54,858 nucleotides of DNA from Phycisphaerae bacterium (lineage in GTDB: Bacteria; Planctomycetota; Phycisphaerae; Phycisphaerales; UBA1924), in NCBI GenBank assembly GCA_030426605.1, contig JAUHXM010000007.1, positions 1 through 54,858 on the forward strand. The letters are read 5' to 3'. The first letter of the stretch is position 1. Every line of letters begins with the position of its first letter. Shown piece by piece: positions 41,337 to 50,275 of the stretch. A model generated the notes under the pieces. The model saw only the letters and a program-made list of their open reading frames with translations. It had not been told where the DNA came from and ran no database searches. A program made the position numbers and the translations under genes.

Positions 41337-44300
41337 TCACGCGCCCTTGTTGGCGTACTTCCGACGCCCGTCGTCCTTGTTGAGCTCGACCGACATCCCG
41401 CCCGTGAGCGTGACGGACCCCTCGCCGAGCGAGGCGGTGAGTTCCTTCACGATTGCCGGTTCCAGCCGAACGGCACGCGCACGCCTGGGCTCCATCGCGA
41501 CCCAGGCGTCCTCGGTCTCGACGACGAGTTCGACGGGGCGCGGCCGCTCGCCGTGCGACTCGAGACCCTCGGGCGCGGGCGGCTGGGCCTCGATGAGATC
41601 GACCACGCCCCTGAGGACCGCCGGCCCGGACCCGTTCACGCGCTCCGCCTTGACCATCACACGGACCCGGCCCTTTTCGAGGGGGCACCCATCGATCGGG
41701 ACGAGCCGATCGACGACGATCTGCGCGTCGCCGCGCCCGCGATCGACGCGGCCGAGCACGAACACGGCCGTCCCTTCCTCGGCGAGATGCCCGAACTGCG
41801 CGTAGACGCTCGGGAACATGACCGCCTCGGCCTGCCCGGTCAGGTCCTCGACCGTCAGGATGCCCATCTTCTGACCCGCCATCCGCCCGTTGCGGGTCAC
41901 GATGATGCGCGTGGACGAGATCAGCGCGGGCAGGATGACGCGCTTGTCGGTCGGCTCGTCCTTGAGTTTCTCCGTCGTCAGACCCGTGAACGTGCGGGCC
42001 CAGTCCTGCCACGCGACGAGCGGGTGCGAGGACACATAGAACCCGAGCGTGTCCTTCTCCTGGGCGAGCATCTCCGCTTCGGACCACGGGTCCATGCGCG
42101 CGAGGGGTGGGTCTGCCGGCGCCGCGGTGGTCGCCCCGTCGTCGCCCCCGAACCCGAAGAGCGCGCCCTGGCCCGCGGCCTTGTCCGCCGCGGCTTTCTG
42201 CCCCGCGCTCACGGCCTGCTCGATCGACGCGACCATGGCGGCGCGCTCGTCGCGCGTGTGCACGCCGTCGAACGCGCCCGACTTGATCAGCGCCTCGATC
42301 GTGGCCTTGTTGACGGTCCCCGGGGGGACGCGCTCGCAGAAGTCGAAGATCGAGGTGTAAGGCGTGCGTTTCGCATCGTCATCGCCGTCGTGCGTGTCGC
42401 GTTCGTTGATGATCGCGTCGATCGCCTTGGCGCCGGCGCCCTTGATCGCCTTGAGCCCGAAACGGATGTGCCCGCCGGAGGCACGCGGCGTCTCGTTCGC
42501 CTCGTAGACCACGCTGAAGTCTGCCTGCGACAGGTTCACGTCCGGGGGCTTCACCTCGATGCCCTGCTTGACCACCTCGCCCGAGGTCGGGTCGATCACG
42601 CGCGTGCGCCGGCAGTCTTCCAGGTACGGGATCCAGTCCGCGACCTTCTGCGCCTGCGACTCGAAGGTCAGGAACGCCGCCATGTAGTACGCGGGGAAGT
42701 AGGTCTTGAGGTACGCCGTCTGGTACGCCACGATCGCGTACCCGGTCGAGTGCGACTTGTTGAAGCCGTAGCCGGCGAACTTGAGGATCAGCTCAAAGAG
42801 GTTCTCCGCGTCCTTCCTGGCAAGCCCCTTCTTGCCCGCGCCCTCGACGAACAACGGCCGGTTCGCGTCGATGACCTTGGCCTTCTTCTTGCTGATCGCC
42901 TTGATGAGCGTGTACGCGCTGCGCAGCGGGATGCCGCCCAGCTCGTGCACGATCTGCATGACCTGCTCCTGGTAGACCATCACGCCGTACGTCTCGGCGG
43001 TGAACCGGTCCACGATCTCGTGGACCTTGGGCACGGCGTCCTGCCCGTGCTTGCGCCGGTTGTAGTCCGGGATGAGGTCCATGGGGCCCGGTCGGAAGAG
43101 CGCGTTGGCGGCGATGAGGTCTTCGAGGCGGTCGGGCTTCATCTCAACCAAGAGCCGCCGCATCCCGCCCGACTCAAACTGGAACACGCCCGTCGTGTCG
43201 CCGCGCCGAAACATGTCGAACACGCGCTGGTCGGTGTACCCGATTCGGTCCAGATCCAGCGGGTTGGGCCCGCCGTCGTCCTTGGCGCGTCCGACGGCGT
43301 CCCAGATCGCGTCCTCGGGCAGGGTGCTCATGATGAGCTGTCGGCACCGCTCGACGATCGAGAGCGTGCGCAACCCCAGGAAATCCATCTTGAGAAGGCC
43401 CATCTTCTCGCACGTCGGGCCGTCCCACTGCGTCACGATCTCGTGCTCGCCCGCGCCGCTCGCCTTGTACAGCGGCACCACCTCGTGCAGCGGCCTCGTC
43501 GCGACGATCACGCCCGCGGCGTGCACGCTCGCGTGCCGCGCCTGCCCCTCGAGCACGCGGGCCGTGTCGATGATGCGCCGCACCTCGGGCTCGCTGTCGT
43601 AGCGCTTCTTGAGGTCCGGCTCCTGCTCGAGCGCCATGTCGAGCGTGATGTTGAGCTGCTCGGGGATGAGCTTGGCGAGCTTGTCCGTCTCGCCCAACGG
43701 GAACTCGTGCACACGCCCGACGTCGCGGATCGCGGCCCGGGCCTTGAGCGTCCCGAATGTGATGATCTGCGCGACGTGCCCGTACTTCTCGCGCACGTAG
43801 TCGATCACGGCGCCGCGCCCGTCCTGGCACAGGTCGATATCGATATCGGGGTACTCCGACCGATCCGGGTCGGTGAACCGCTCGAAGAGCAGCCCGTAGT
43901 GCACCGGGCACGCGTTGGACAGGCCCAGCACGTACCCCGTCATCGTGCCCACGCCCGAGCCACGCGCGATGGCGGGGATGCCGCGCTGGCGCCCCCAGTT
44001 CACGAAGTCCCACACGATCAGGAAGTACGCGCTGATGAGTTTGTCGGCGAGGATCTTCAACTCGCGGTTCAACCGCGCCCATTTGCGCCAATCCTCGGTG
44101 GCGCCCTCCGGTTCGTCGCCGTCGCCCTCGACCACCTCGTGGCGCGACTTCATGATGTCGGGCCCGTAACGCCAGACCATGCCCGCCTCGCACAGCAGGC
44201 GCAGCGCCTCGTCGCACTCCTTGGTCAGGCTCGCCTGGTCGAGCCCCGGGTCGTTCGCCGGCTCGAGCTCGAACGCGGCGCAGAAGGCCTTGAACCACGC

Positions 44301-45329
44301 GGTCAGGTCGCCGCCAAACCGCTCCTCGTCATGCCGAGGCAGCTTGCCCGCTTCGGGCACGCGCACCACGACGACCGGCGCGTGGTTCGCACCGATCGGC
44401 AGCTCCACGTTGCACCGGTCCGCGATCGCGCGCGTGTTCGCGAGCGCTTCCTTGCCCGCGTCCCCCCACTCCTCGGTGTTGAACCCGGGCGCCTCGAAGA
44501 GCCCGACCATCTCTTCGGGGCTCTTGACGTAGAGCTCGGGCGTGTACCGCATCCGCCCCTCGTCCGCCTTGAACTTGCCCGTCGAGATGCAGATGAGCGT
44601 GTCGTGCGCGTCGTGGTCTTCGGCGCGCAGGAAATGGCTGTCGTTGTCGCACACCAGTGGCAGGTCGAGCTGGCGGGCCAGCTTGATGAGATGCGGGTTG
44701 ATGATGTTCTGCTCGTGGACGTGGTTCTGCATCTCCACGTAGAACCGCGGCCCGGTGCCCTCGTCAACAAACACCCGCTTGTGCCACTCTGCCGCCTCGA
44801 CCGCTTTATCCCACGCGCCCCGGTCGTTGTTCTGCTCCATGGCGAGCAGGTGCTCGCCCAGTTCGCTGCCCAGGTGCCCGTTGATCGCGATCAGCCCCGA
44901 GTGGTGCGCCTCGATGATCTCCCGGTCCATCCGCGGCTTGAAGTAGAACCCCGTGAGATACGCCTCGGAGCACAGGTACAGAAGGTTCTGCCATCCCGTC
45001 TCGTTCTCCGCCAGCAGCACGAGGTGGTACCCGCCGTCCGACACGCCCGTGTAGGTCCGGTCGCGCCGATCGCCCGCGGCGACATACGCCTCGACGCCCA
45101 GGATCGGCTTGATGCCCGCCGCCCGGGCCTTCTCGTAGAACGAGACCGCCGCGTGCATGTTGCCGTGGTCCGTGACCGCCACGGCGTCCATCCCGAGCTC
45201 CTTCACCCGCTTGACGAGCTTGTCGAGCCGGTTCCCCCCGTCCAGCAGCGAATACTCGCTGTGGAGGTGCAGGTGCACAAACCGCGGGTCGATCGCAGGT
45301 CCTTGTGTGTCAGGGGTTTGGATGCTCAC
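41337..45329 (-). CDS. dnaE: DNA polymerase III alpha subunit
   Basis: The replicative polymerase, 1330 residues (E. coli 1160). The PHP domain starts FVHLHLHSEYSLLDGGNRLD with AVTDHGNMHAAVSFYEKA. The palm holds GSGVGTMTGYVLGLS and the catalytic Asp triad in EYPDIDIDLCQDGRG, followed by HASVHAAGVIVATRPL. C-terminal parts include the tandem HhH and OB domain (RIIVTRNGRMAGQKMGILTV). The PHP His/Asp residues look intact, so proofreading by PHP is conceivable. GTG 45329 is chosen as the first start before the PHP strand; longer frames are open but read intergenic DNA. Confidence 0.97.
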   Translation of the reverse strand: MSIQTPDTQGPAIDPRFVHLHLHSEYSLLDGGNRLDKLVKRVKELGMDAVAVTDHGNMHAAVSFYEKARAAGIKPILGVEAYVAAGDRRDRTYTGVSDGGYHLVLLAENETGWQNLLYLCSEAYLTGFYFKPRMDREIIEAHHSGLIAINGHLGSELGEHLLAMEQNNDRGAWDKAVEAAEWHKRVFVDEGTGPRFYVEMQNHVHEQNIINPHLIKLARQLDLPLVCDNDSHFLRAEDHDAHDTLICISTGKFKADEGRMRYTPELYVKSPEEMVGLFEAPGFNTEEWGDAGKEALANTRAIADRCNVELPIGANHAPVVVVRVPEAGKLPRHDEERFGGDLTAWFKAFCAAFELEPANDPGLDQASLTKECDEALRLLCEAGMVWRYGPDIMKSRHEVVEGDGDEPEGATEDWRKWARLNRELKILADKLISAYFLIVWDFVNWGRQRGIPAIARGSGVGTMTGYVLGLSNACPVHYGLLFERFTDPDRSEYPDIDIDLCQDGRGAVIDYVREKYGHVAQIITFGTLKARAAIRDVGRVHEFPLGETDKLAKLIPEQLNITLDMALEQEPDLKKRYDSEPEVRRIIDTARVLEGQARHASVHAAGVIVATRPLHEVVPLYKASGAGEHEIVTQWDGPTCEKMGLLKMDFLGLRTLSIVERCRQLIMSTLPEDAIWDAVGRAKDDGGPNPLDLDRIGYTDQRVFDMFRRGDTTGVFQFESGGMRRLLVEMKPDRLEDLIAANALFRPGPMDLIPDYNRRKHGQDAVPKVHEIVDRFTAETYGVMVYQEQVMQIVHELGGIPLRSAYTLIKAISKKKAKVIDANRPLFVEGAGKKGLARKDAENLFELILKFAGYGFNKSHSTGYAIVAYQTAYLKTYFPAYYMAAFLTFESQAQKVADWIPYLEDCRRTRVIDPTSGEVVKQGIEVKPPDVNLSQADFSVVYEANETPRASGGHIRFGLKAIKGAGAKAIDAIINERDTHDGDDDAKRTPYTSIFDFCERVPPGTVNKATIEALIKSGAFDGVHTRDERAAMVASIEQAVSAGQKAAADKAAGQGALFGFGGDDGATTAAPADPPLARMDPWSEAEMLAQEKDTLGFYVSSHPLVAWQDWARTFTGLTTEKLKDEPTDKRVILPALISSTRIIVTRNGRMAGQKMGILTVEDLTGQAEAVMFPSVYAQFGHLAEEGTAVFVLGRVDRGRGDAQIVVDRLVPIDGCPLEKGRVRVMVKAERVNGSGPAVLRGVVDLIEAQPPAPEGLESHGERPRPVELVVETEDAWVAMEPRRARAVRLEPAIVKELTASLGEGSVTLTGGMSVELNKDDGRRKYANKGA

Positions 45330-45462
45330 GGGGTACCAGATCTCGGGGCGATGGTCGTCGTATCCGCAACAACGAGTGTACCCGCCGCGGCGTGCCACCT
45401 GGCGCTTCCGACACCCCGCGCCCGCGCGAAATCGAACCCACCCCGCCCCGTAGGATTCCCCG

Positions 45463-45792
45463 GTGACCCAGCCCTCCGGCCCATTCCGCGTTGTCTTCAC
45501 CCAGGCGGGCACCGGTGCCCACCGCGCCGTCCGATTCGCGAGCGATCAACCGAGCTGGCTCGTGCGAGCCGCGGCGTGGGCGGTCATGCTCGCGATCGGG
45601 CTCGTCGCGTTCGTCGTCGTCCTGCCGATTCTCATCCTGGCGTTCGCGCTCTTCGCGGTGCTGGCGCTGGTGGGGTGGGTGCGGTTCAAGCTCGCCGGCG
45701 CTCGTTCGCCCAACGGCCCCTTGGATGGGCGTCGGAACGTGCGGGTCGTGCGACCGGGTGGCGGCGGCCCGCCGGTAGACTCGCACCCATGA
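45463..45792 (+). CDS. Small membrane protein, unknown
   Basis: A 109-residue protein with one long or two short hydrophobic helices (about 34-68: AAAWAVMLAIGLVAFVVVL, then ILILAFALFAVLALVGWV) and an Arg/Gly/Pro tail. GTG 45463. The stop overlaps the next start (ATGA), making it the first of four membrane-protein genes in a row. I do not recognise the family. Confidence 0.65.
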   Translation: MTQPSGPFRVVFTQAGTGAHRAVRFASDQPSWLVRAAAWAVMLAIGLVAFVVVLPILILAFALFAVLALVGWVRFKLAGARSPNGPLDGRRNVRVVRPGGGGPPVDSHP

Positions 45793-46421
45793 CCGAGGAG
45801 CTCGAATTCCAGCTGACCCGCGAGGACCTCGAGCGCGCCATCGACCACACCTGCAAGCGTTCCGAGGCGCTCGCGCCGGCTCGGGCCAATCAGCGATGGA
45901 TGGGCGTGTTCGCGATGGCGCTCGGGCTGGGTCTCCTCGCCCTGCTCCTCTTTGCAAACCCGGAGGCGGCGCGCGGCGCGGCCATGGTCCTCGCCGGGAT
46001 TGCGGCGGTATTCGGGCTGTTCATGATCCCCGCGGGCCGATCGCTCGCGAAAGGTGCCCGCGCGGCGCTCGCATCGCACGACGCCCGGCTCGCCACTGGC
46101 CCGACACGCGTGCGCTGGGTCGATGGGGGCTTGCTGTGCGAATCGCTGTATCTCGCGACACTGCACCGCCCGGGCTCGCTCGATGGGGTGCTCGAATCCG
46201 ACGACGCCGTGCTGCTCGTCCGGGCGGACCGGTCGATCATCGTCGTTCCGCGCGCCGCGTTCGAGTCCCCCGCCGACGCGACCGCGTTCGCGGCGCGCGC
46301 CGAATCGCTCACGCGCGGCGTCACCACACCCGCGCCGGACGCGCCCGAGCTCGCGGGCGATCTCGCGTACCAGTCGAACGCCCAGCACCCGCCGACCACG
46401 CGCCCCGCTGCGGAGTCATGA
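45789..46421 (+). CDS. YcxB-like membrane protein
   Basis: A 210-residue protein. The start (LEFQLTREDLERAIDHTCKR) and two adjacent TM helices (about 38-57 and 60-80) are followed by a short beta domain with VDGGLLCESLYLATLHRPGS and VLLVRADRSIIVVPRAAFES. This is the layout of YcxB-like proteins, whose role is unknown. It overlaps both neighbours by four bases (ATGA), so it is part of a tight operon. Confidence 0.7.
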   Translation: MTEELEFQLTREDLERAIDHTCKRSEALAPARANQRWMGVFAMALGLGLLALLLFANPEAARGAAMVLAGIAAVFGLFMIPAGRSLAKGARAALASHDARLATGPTRVRWVDGGLLCESLYLATLHRPGSLDGVLESDDAVLLVRADRSIIVVPRAAFESPADATAFAARAESLTRGVTTPAPDAPELAGDLAYQSNAQHPPTTRPAAES

Positions 46422-46882
46422 CGGCGCCCCCCCAACCCGAGCCGCGCCTCTGCCCATGGTGCAAGTACGACCTCGCGTCGATCAACCCGACCGACGGCAC
46501 CATCACCTGCCCCGAGTGCGGACGCACCTGCACGCCGGCCGAAGCAACGGGCGCCGCGAGCACGCGCGCCGAGCGCCCAGCCGCGTTCACCCGCGAGGCC
46601 GTGCTCGGCGGCAGCGTCGGCGCGGCCCTCACCGCCTTCGGCGCGTTCCTGCTCTGGGTGCTCAACATCCGCACGGGCTGGATCGTCGCGCTCGACCTCG
46701 GGCTGTGGGCGCTCTCGATCGCGCTCGGCGCGGCGGGCTGGTTCGTCGCCGCCCACCGCACCCGCGATCGCGGCAGCCCGCTCTGGCTGCTCGCCGCGAG
46801 CTCGGCGGTGCTCGGGTGGATCGCGGTGGTGCACGCCGTGGTCGCGGTGGTCGTCGTCATCGTGATCGCGGCGCGGGTTTGA
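46418..46882 (+). CDS. Zinc-ribbon membrane protein
   Basis: A 154-residue protein. Two CxxC knuckles, LCPWCKYDL (about 11-19) and ITCPECGRTC (about 29-38), form a zinc ribbon at the cytoplasmic N-terminus. Three or four hydrophobic helices follow (about 60-85, 88-110, 122-150). The function is unknown. The ATG overlaps the YcxB-like gene's stop, and the next gene repeats the same architecture. Confidence 0.75.
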   Translation: MTAPPQPEPRLCPWCKYDLASINPTDGTITCPECGRTCTPAEATGAASTRAERPAAFTREAVLGGSVGAALTAFGAFLLWVLNIRTGWIVALDLGLWALSIALGAAGWFVAAHRTRDRGSPLWLLAASSAVLGWIAVVHAVVAVVVVIVIAARV

Positions 46883-46900
46883 TCGAACTTATGATCGATT

Positions 46901-47311
46901 GTGCCCCAACTCCGGATGAAATGCCCACGGTGTGGATACAGCCTCGAAGGGCAACCCGGAGAGATTCGATATCTATGTCCTGAGTGCGGTACCGAGAGTT
47001 CGCGAACGCAGCTGGAAGCGTGGTTCTATCGCGATCGAGCACGAGCCAAGTCATTCTCGAAGTTCAGCACAATCATCGGCGGCGTGCTGCAACTGACAGC
47101 ACTGTGTGCCGGCACGACGTGGTCACCGCTAGTCTTTCTTTGGTTGGTTGGCGCTGCGTTGATCCTGACCGGCGCGCTGCGGACCACACACACAGATCGT
47201 GAAAGGCATGTCGTCCCGTGGTGGGTCCGAGGAATCGGGCAGGGTGTTCTGTGGATCCTGATAATCCATCTTCCGATCATTCTACTGATCTTGGTCCTGC
47301 TGCTGTTCTAA
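46901..47311 (+). CDS. Zinc-ribbon membrane protein, second copy of the architecture
   Basis: A 136-residue protein. MKCPRCGYSLEGQ and YLCPECGTESSRTQ give a CxxC/CxxC zinc ribbon (about 8-30), followed by two or three membrane helices (about 58-90 and 112-136). The order is the same as in the protein at 46418, but identity is low and the DNA is noticeably less G+C-rich. GTG 46901 is the start; 18 bases separate it from the preceding stop. Its end overlaps the convergent aminotransferase gene by four bases. Confidence 0.7.
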   Translation: MPQLRMKCPRCGYSLEGQPGEIRYLCPECGTESSRTQLEAWFYRDRARAKSFSKFSTIIGGVLQLTALCAGTTWSPLVFLWLVGAALILTGALRTTHTDRERHVVPWWVRGIGQGVLWILIIHLPIILLILVLLLF

Positions 47312-48207
47312 CGGGTAGATTCGAGTGCACCCCGCACCCGCTTCGTGGTCTCCCCCACCACCCCGTCCCCGATCGCCTCGGCTTCCACCTTCACCACGGG
47401 CAGCACGCCGAAGCTCGAGTTCGTCAGGAAGACTTCGTCGGCGTCCAGCAGGTCGTTCACGCTCAGCATGCGTCGCTCGACCTCAAGCTCTTGGGCGTGC
47501 GCCGCCTCGATCACCGCCCCACGGGTGATGCCGGGCAGGACGGGCGAGGGGAGCGACGCCTTGCCCCCCACCATCTCTTCTTCGCCGCGCGCGATCGGGG
47601 TGTGCAGGCGTCCCTCCTTGACGAGGAACAGGTTGCTCACGCACCCGCCGGCGAGGTGGTTGGTCACCTGGAGGACGATCGCCTCGCCCGCGCCCTTCGT
47701 CGCGGCTGCTTGCAGCTCGCGCAGACGCCACCAGTAGTTGAGCGTCTTGTGGCTCGTCGTCGGATCGAGCGGGTTCGCGCGCGCGTCTGCGATCGTGACC
47801 GCGACGCCGCGCTCGAACATCTCGTCGGGGTACGCCGTCGCGGGGGTGGCGGAGATCAGGATCGTCGGGCGGTGCTGCGACTTGCCGCCCGTTTCGAGCA
47901 GGTTCAGGTCCCCGCCCGTCACCGTGAGGCGAACGCGGGCGCGCTCGTGCCCGGCGCGTTTGACGGTCTCGAGCGCCGCTTCGCCGATGGGCCCGGCGTT
48001 GAGTTCCTTCGCGAGCCCGAGGGCGCTCGCGGACGTCGTGAGGCGTTCGAGGTGCGCATCGAGGCGTTCGATCGCGGGTGTACCGTCGGCGATCGAGCCC
48101 GTCATGGTCTCGAAGAGTCCGACGGCGTGCTGCATCCCGGCGTCGAACGCACCGACGCGCGCGTCGTCGCGGTCCACGAACGCCCCGTTGAGGAAGACCT
48201 GGGTCAT
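47308..48207 (-). CDS. Class IV aminotransferase (PabC / branched-chain type)
   Basis: A 299-residue PLP enzyme. FLNGAFVDRDDARVGAFDAG starts the fold as in all class IV enzymes. The PLP lysine lies in TTSHKTLNYWWRLR and the cofactor loop in LAGGCVSNLFLVKEG; RMLSVNDLLDADEVFLTNSS is near the end. Length and TSHKTLNY fit both aminodeoxychorismate lyase (folate synthesis) and D-amino-acid or branched-chain transaminases; I cannot choose. ATG 48207; an open frame extends much further upstream through the structured block but is not protein-like. Confidence 0.88.
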   Translation of the reverse strand: MTQVFLNGAFVDRDDARVGAFDAGMQHAVGLFETMTGSIADGTPAIERLDAHLERLTTSASALGLAKELNAGPIGEAALETVKRAGHERARVRLTVTGGDLNLLETGGKSQHRPTILISATPATAYPDEMFERGVAVTIADARANPLDPTTSHKTLNYWWRLRELQAAATKGAGEAIVLQVTNHLAGGCVSNLFLVKEGRLHTPIARGEEEMVGGKASLPSPVLPGITRGAVIEAAHAQELEVERRMLSVNDLLDADEVFLTNSSFGVLPVVKVEAEAIGDGVVGETTKRVRGALESTR

Positions 48208-48229
48208 GGGCGAGGGTAGGGGCGCGCAC

Positions 48230-48260
48230 AAAACAGGCCGCGGCACACGCACGCGGCCTG
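48230..48260 (-). terminator. Rho-independent terminator on the minus strand
   Basis: CAGGCCGCG (48234-48242) pairs perfectly with CGCGGCCTG (48252-48260), followed on the minus strand by TTTTG. No protein gene ends shortly before it on that strand, so it may end the RNA proposed for 48261-48990. Confidence 0.7.
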
Positions 48261-48990
48261 CTCAGCCGTCGGCGGATCGCGGACGCCGACGGAGAATGCT
48301 CCCGGCTCAGCTGTTCCCTCTGGGGACGAGGGACCGGGAGCGATTGCCTCGGAGTCCGACCGGGTCGGGGAGGGGAGAGACGCCGCCCGACCGGGCACGC
48401 CGAGGGTCCTACCCACCCGGCGAGAGGCCAAAGGCGTCGGCCCCACGGGCACGGCGGGGCCGACGCGATCCCGGGTTGCCCGCTCGCCGCGACCGGGGGA
48501 TCGCGCGGGGCCGGCATGCCCGGGTTCAGCGCTCGGCACGCGCGCCACTCCTCAGGCGCGTGCACGAGCGAATGCTGCAACGACCGCCCTGGGCTCTCGC
48601 CCGGGGATGCTCGACGTGTGGGTCCTTCGAAACCGACGCACCGGAGAATCCGCACACAACTCGCGGCCGGCCCGGACTGGCTTGAACGCCAGTCACCCCT
48701 CCATACGCGGACCGATTTCCCCCAGTTCCGCGGTTTCACCAACTCGTTGTGCCGGGGCGGATGGGCCCTCTGGGCAGCCAGAACGCAGATTCTGACGTCG
48801 GGCTGTCATCGGACCTGCGTTTTCGGTAGGGTGGCCCGGTTCGGGCGGCCCCAATCGCCCGACGCGCGCCCCACTCGGGGTGCCGCACAGCCTCAGGTCC
48901 CAGCCGCTCCAGCCGCGGCTGGGACAGGGGGGTGGGCTGTGCCCGAGCCCCCGAGGGAAGGGCGTGGGTTCTCAGCAACCGCCGCAGCCG
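48261..48990 (-). other. Gene-free hairpin-rich block, candidate structured non-coding RNA
   Basis: About 800 bases (48208-49015) carry no convincing gene. Several perfect stems are visible: 48434-48444 with 48456-48466 (11 bp), 48897-48907 with 48915-48925 (11 bp), 48675-48681 with 48688-48694 (7 bp), and a bulged double stem 48298-48305/48334-48341 enclosing 48315-48320/48328-48333. With a minus-strand terminator at 48230 this suggests one or more structured RNAs transcribed from the minus strand. I could not match it to RNase P RNA, tmRNA or SRP RNA by their conserved cores. It may instead be the long 3' region of the EEP gene. Confidence 0.4.
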
Positions 48991-49015
48991 CCGCACACGC
49001 GCGGCCGCGGCGCGC

Positions 49016-50077
49016 TCACTCCACCACGAACTCGGCCCACACCGGGCGGTGGTCCGACCCGAACCGCTCACCCACGCCCGCGCCGACGGGCCGCAGCGAC
49101 CCGCGCCACGTCACGTGGTCCAGGTCGATCCCCGGCGCCCACCCGAGCACGCCGCCGGGCGACCACGTCGCGCCCCGACCACGCCCCGCGACGCGGTGGG
49201 CATCACGCAGCCCCGCCACGCGCAGCTCGCGCAAATGCCCCGTCCCGAACGGTGCGTTGAAATCGCCCGCGAGCACGAGCGCGTCCGGGGCGTCGTCGGA
49301 TGCCATGCGGTCTGCCGCCCGGCGCGCCAGCGCGATGACCATCCCCCGCTGCTCGCGGACCAGGTCCCGCCCGCTCGGCGGCAGCGGGTGCACGTTCCAC
49401 ACACCGATCCGCCGGCCCCCGAACTCGACCTCGAACTCCAACTGCGGCACCCGCGCCCGTTCGCCCACCCACCACAGCGTCGGCTCCTCAACGAACGCGA
49501 GCCGGCTGAACACCGCCTGCCCGAACGCGTCGGACTGCGGCCACGTCCGCGCGTGCGGGTACCGATCGCGGAGCAATCGCTCCAGTTCGTCGTGCAACCC
49601 GGGCGCGAACTCCTGCAACACCACGATGTCCGGATCCGACGCGTCGATCTGCGAGATCAGATCGGCGGCGCGATCGTTTCGGTAGAGGATGTTCGCGCTG
49701 AAAACGCTGAGCGTCTCACCCTGGGGCTCGTCGGGCAGCGGGCGCACGCACGACCACACCGCGGGCCCGATCGTCCACACGAGCGCGGGGACCAGCGCGA
49801 GCAGCGTGCGGGGCATCCGGAAGATCACCGAGACCAACGCCAGCCCGACCAGCGCGATCCCGGTGTGGAACGCGAACGCCTGCACAACGAGCGCCCCGAA
49901 CGCGAGGATCGATTCGAGATCGGACATCCCCGCCCCGCCCGCGCGCCACGCCCACCCGAACGCGAGCACGCAGTATGCCGCGGCCACGCCGGCACCGACG
50001 AGCCCGCGGACGCGGCGGATGACCCATTTCCGAACCCCCCGTGCTTGCCCGCCCCCGTTCCCGCCCGCATCGCCCAT
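49016..50077 (-). CDS. Membrane-anchored EEP-family protein, second paralogue
   Basis: A 353-residue protein. Three hydrophobic helices (about 28-45, 57-80 and 85-105) precede a catalytic EEP domain with VFSANILYRN (Asn), IVVLQEFAPG (Glu), VLAGDFNAPFG (Asp, Asn), LDHVTW and GSDHRPVWAEF. The catalytic set is complete. It shares order and length with the protein at 27340-28353, so they are probably paralogues. The domain should face the periplasm. Substrate unknown; sugar-lipid, nucleotide and nucleic-acid phosphodiesters are all possible in this superfamily. Confidence 0.82.
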   Translation of the reverse strand: MGDAGGNGGGQARGVRKWVIRRVRGLVGAGVAAAYCVLAFGWAWRAGGAGMSDLESILAFGALVVQAFAFHTGIALVGLALVSVIFRMPRTLLALVPALVWTIGPAVWSCVRPLPDEPQGETLSVFSANILYRNDRAADLISQIDASDPDIVVLQEFAPGLHDELERLLRDRYPHARTWPQSDAFGQAVFSRLAFVEEPTLWWVGERARVPQLEFEVEFGGRRIGVWNVHPLPPSGRDLVREQRGMVIALARRAADRMASDDAPDALVLAGDFNAPFGTGHLRELRVAGLRDAHRVAGRGRGATWSPGGVLGWAPGIDLDHVTWRGSLRPVGAGVGERFGSDHRPVWAEFVVE

Positions 50078-50275
50078 GGCACGCCATACGCCGGCGTGCG
50101 GCGCGGGTTCGGCCCCGCACCCGGACGATCACGATCCGAGCCGATGCGTGGTCCGGCGCGCGCGATTTTCTGCATTTACACCGCAACGCGCGTGAGCGGC
50201 GCCGGGCGGCCACGCTCTCCACGGGCAACCACACGCAGGAACCCCGATGGGGGGTTGTTCGAGGAGAACCACACC

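Noticed and set aside
40935-46421. A very long open frame (over 1800 codons) on the plus strand across dnaE
   Set aside because: It is antisense to dnaE, whose frame carries all polymerase motifs. The plus frame is Arg/Val/His-rich without motifs, an effect of high G+C at third positions.
48661-48700. A T-arm-like hairpin with loop TTGAAC that might belong to a tRNA or tmRNA
   Set aside because: Loop is 6 bases and no matching acceptor, anticodon arm or CCA end could be placed around it.
47483-48742. A 419-codon minus-strand frame running through the structured block into the aminotransferase region
   Set aside because: It reads the aminotransferase in a wrong frame and is Arg/Pro/Ser-rich; the block shows stems more than coding character.
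48230-49015. RNase P RNA, tmRNA or SRP RNA in the structured block
   Set aside because: The conserved cores (for example GAGGAAAGTCC or GGAAGGAAGCAGC) are not present on either strand by eye.
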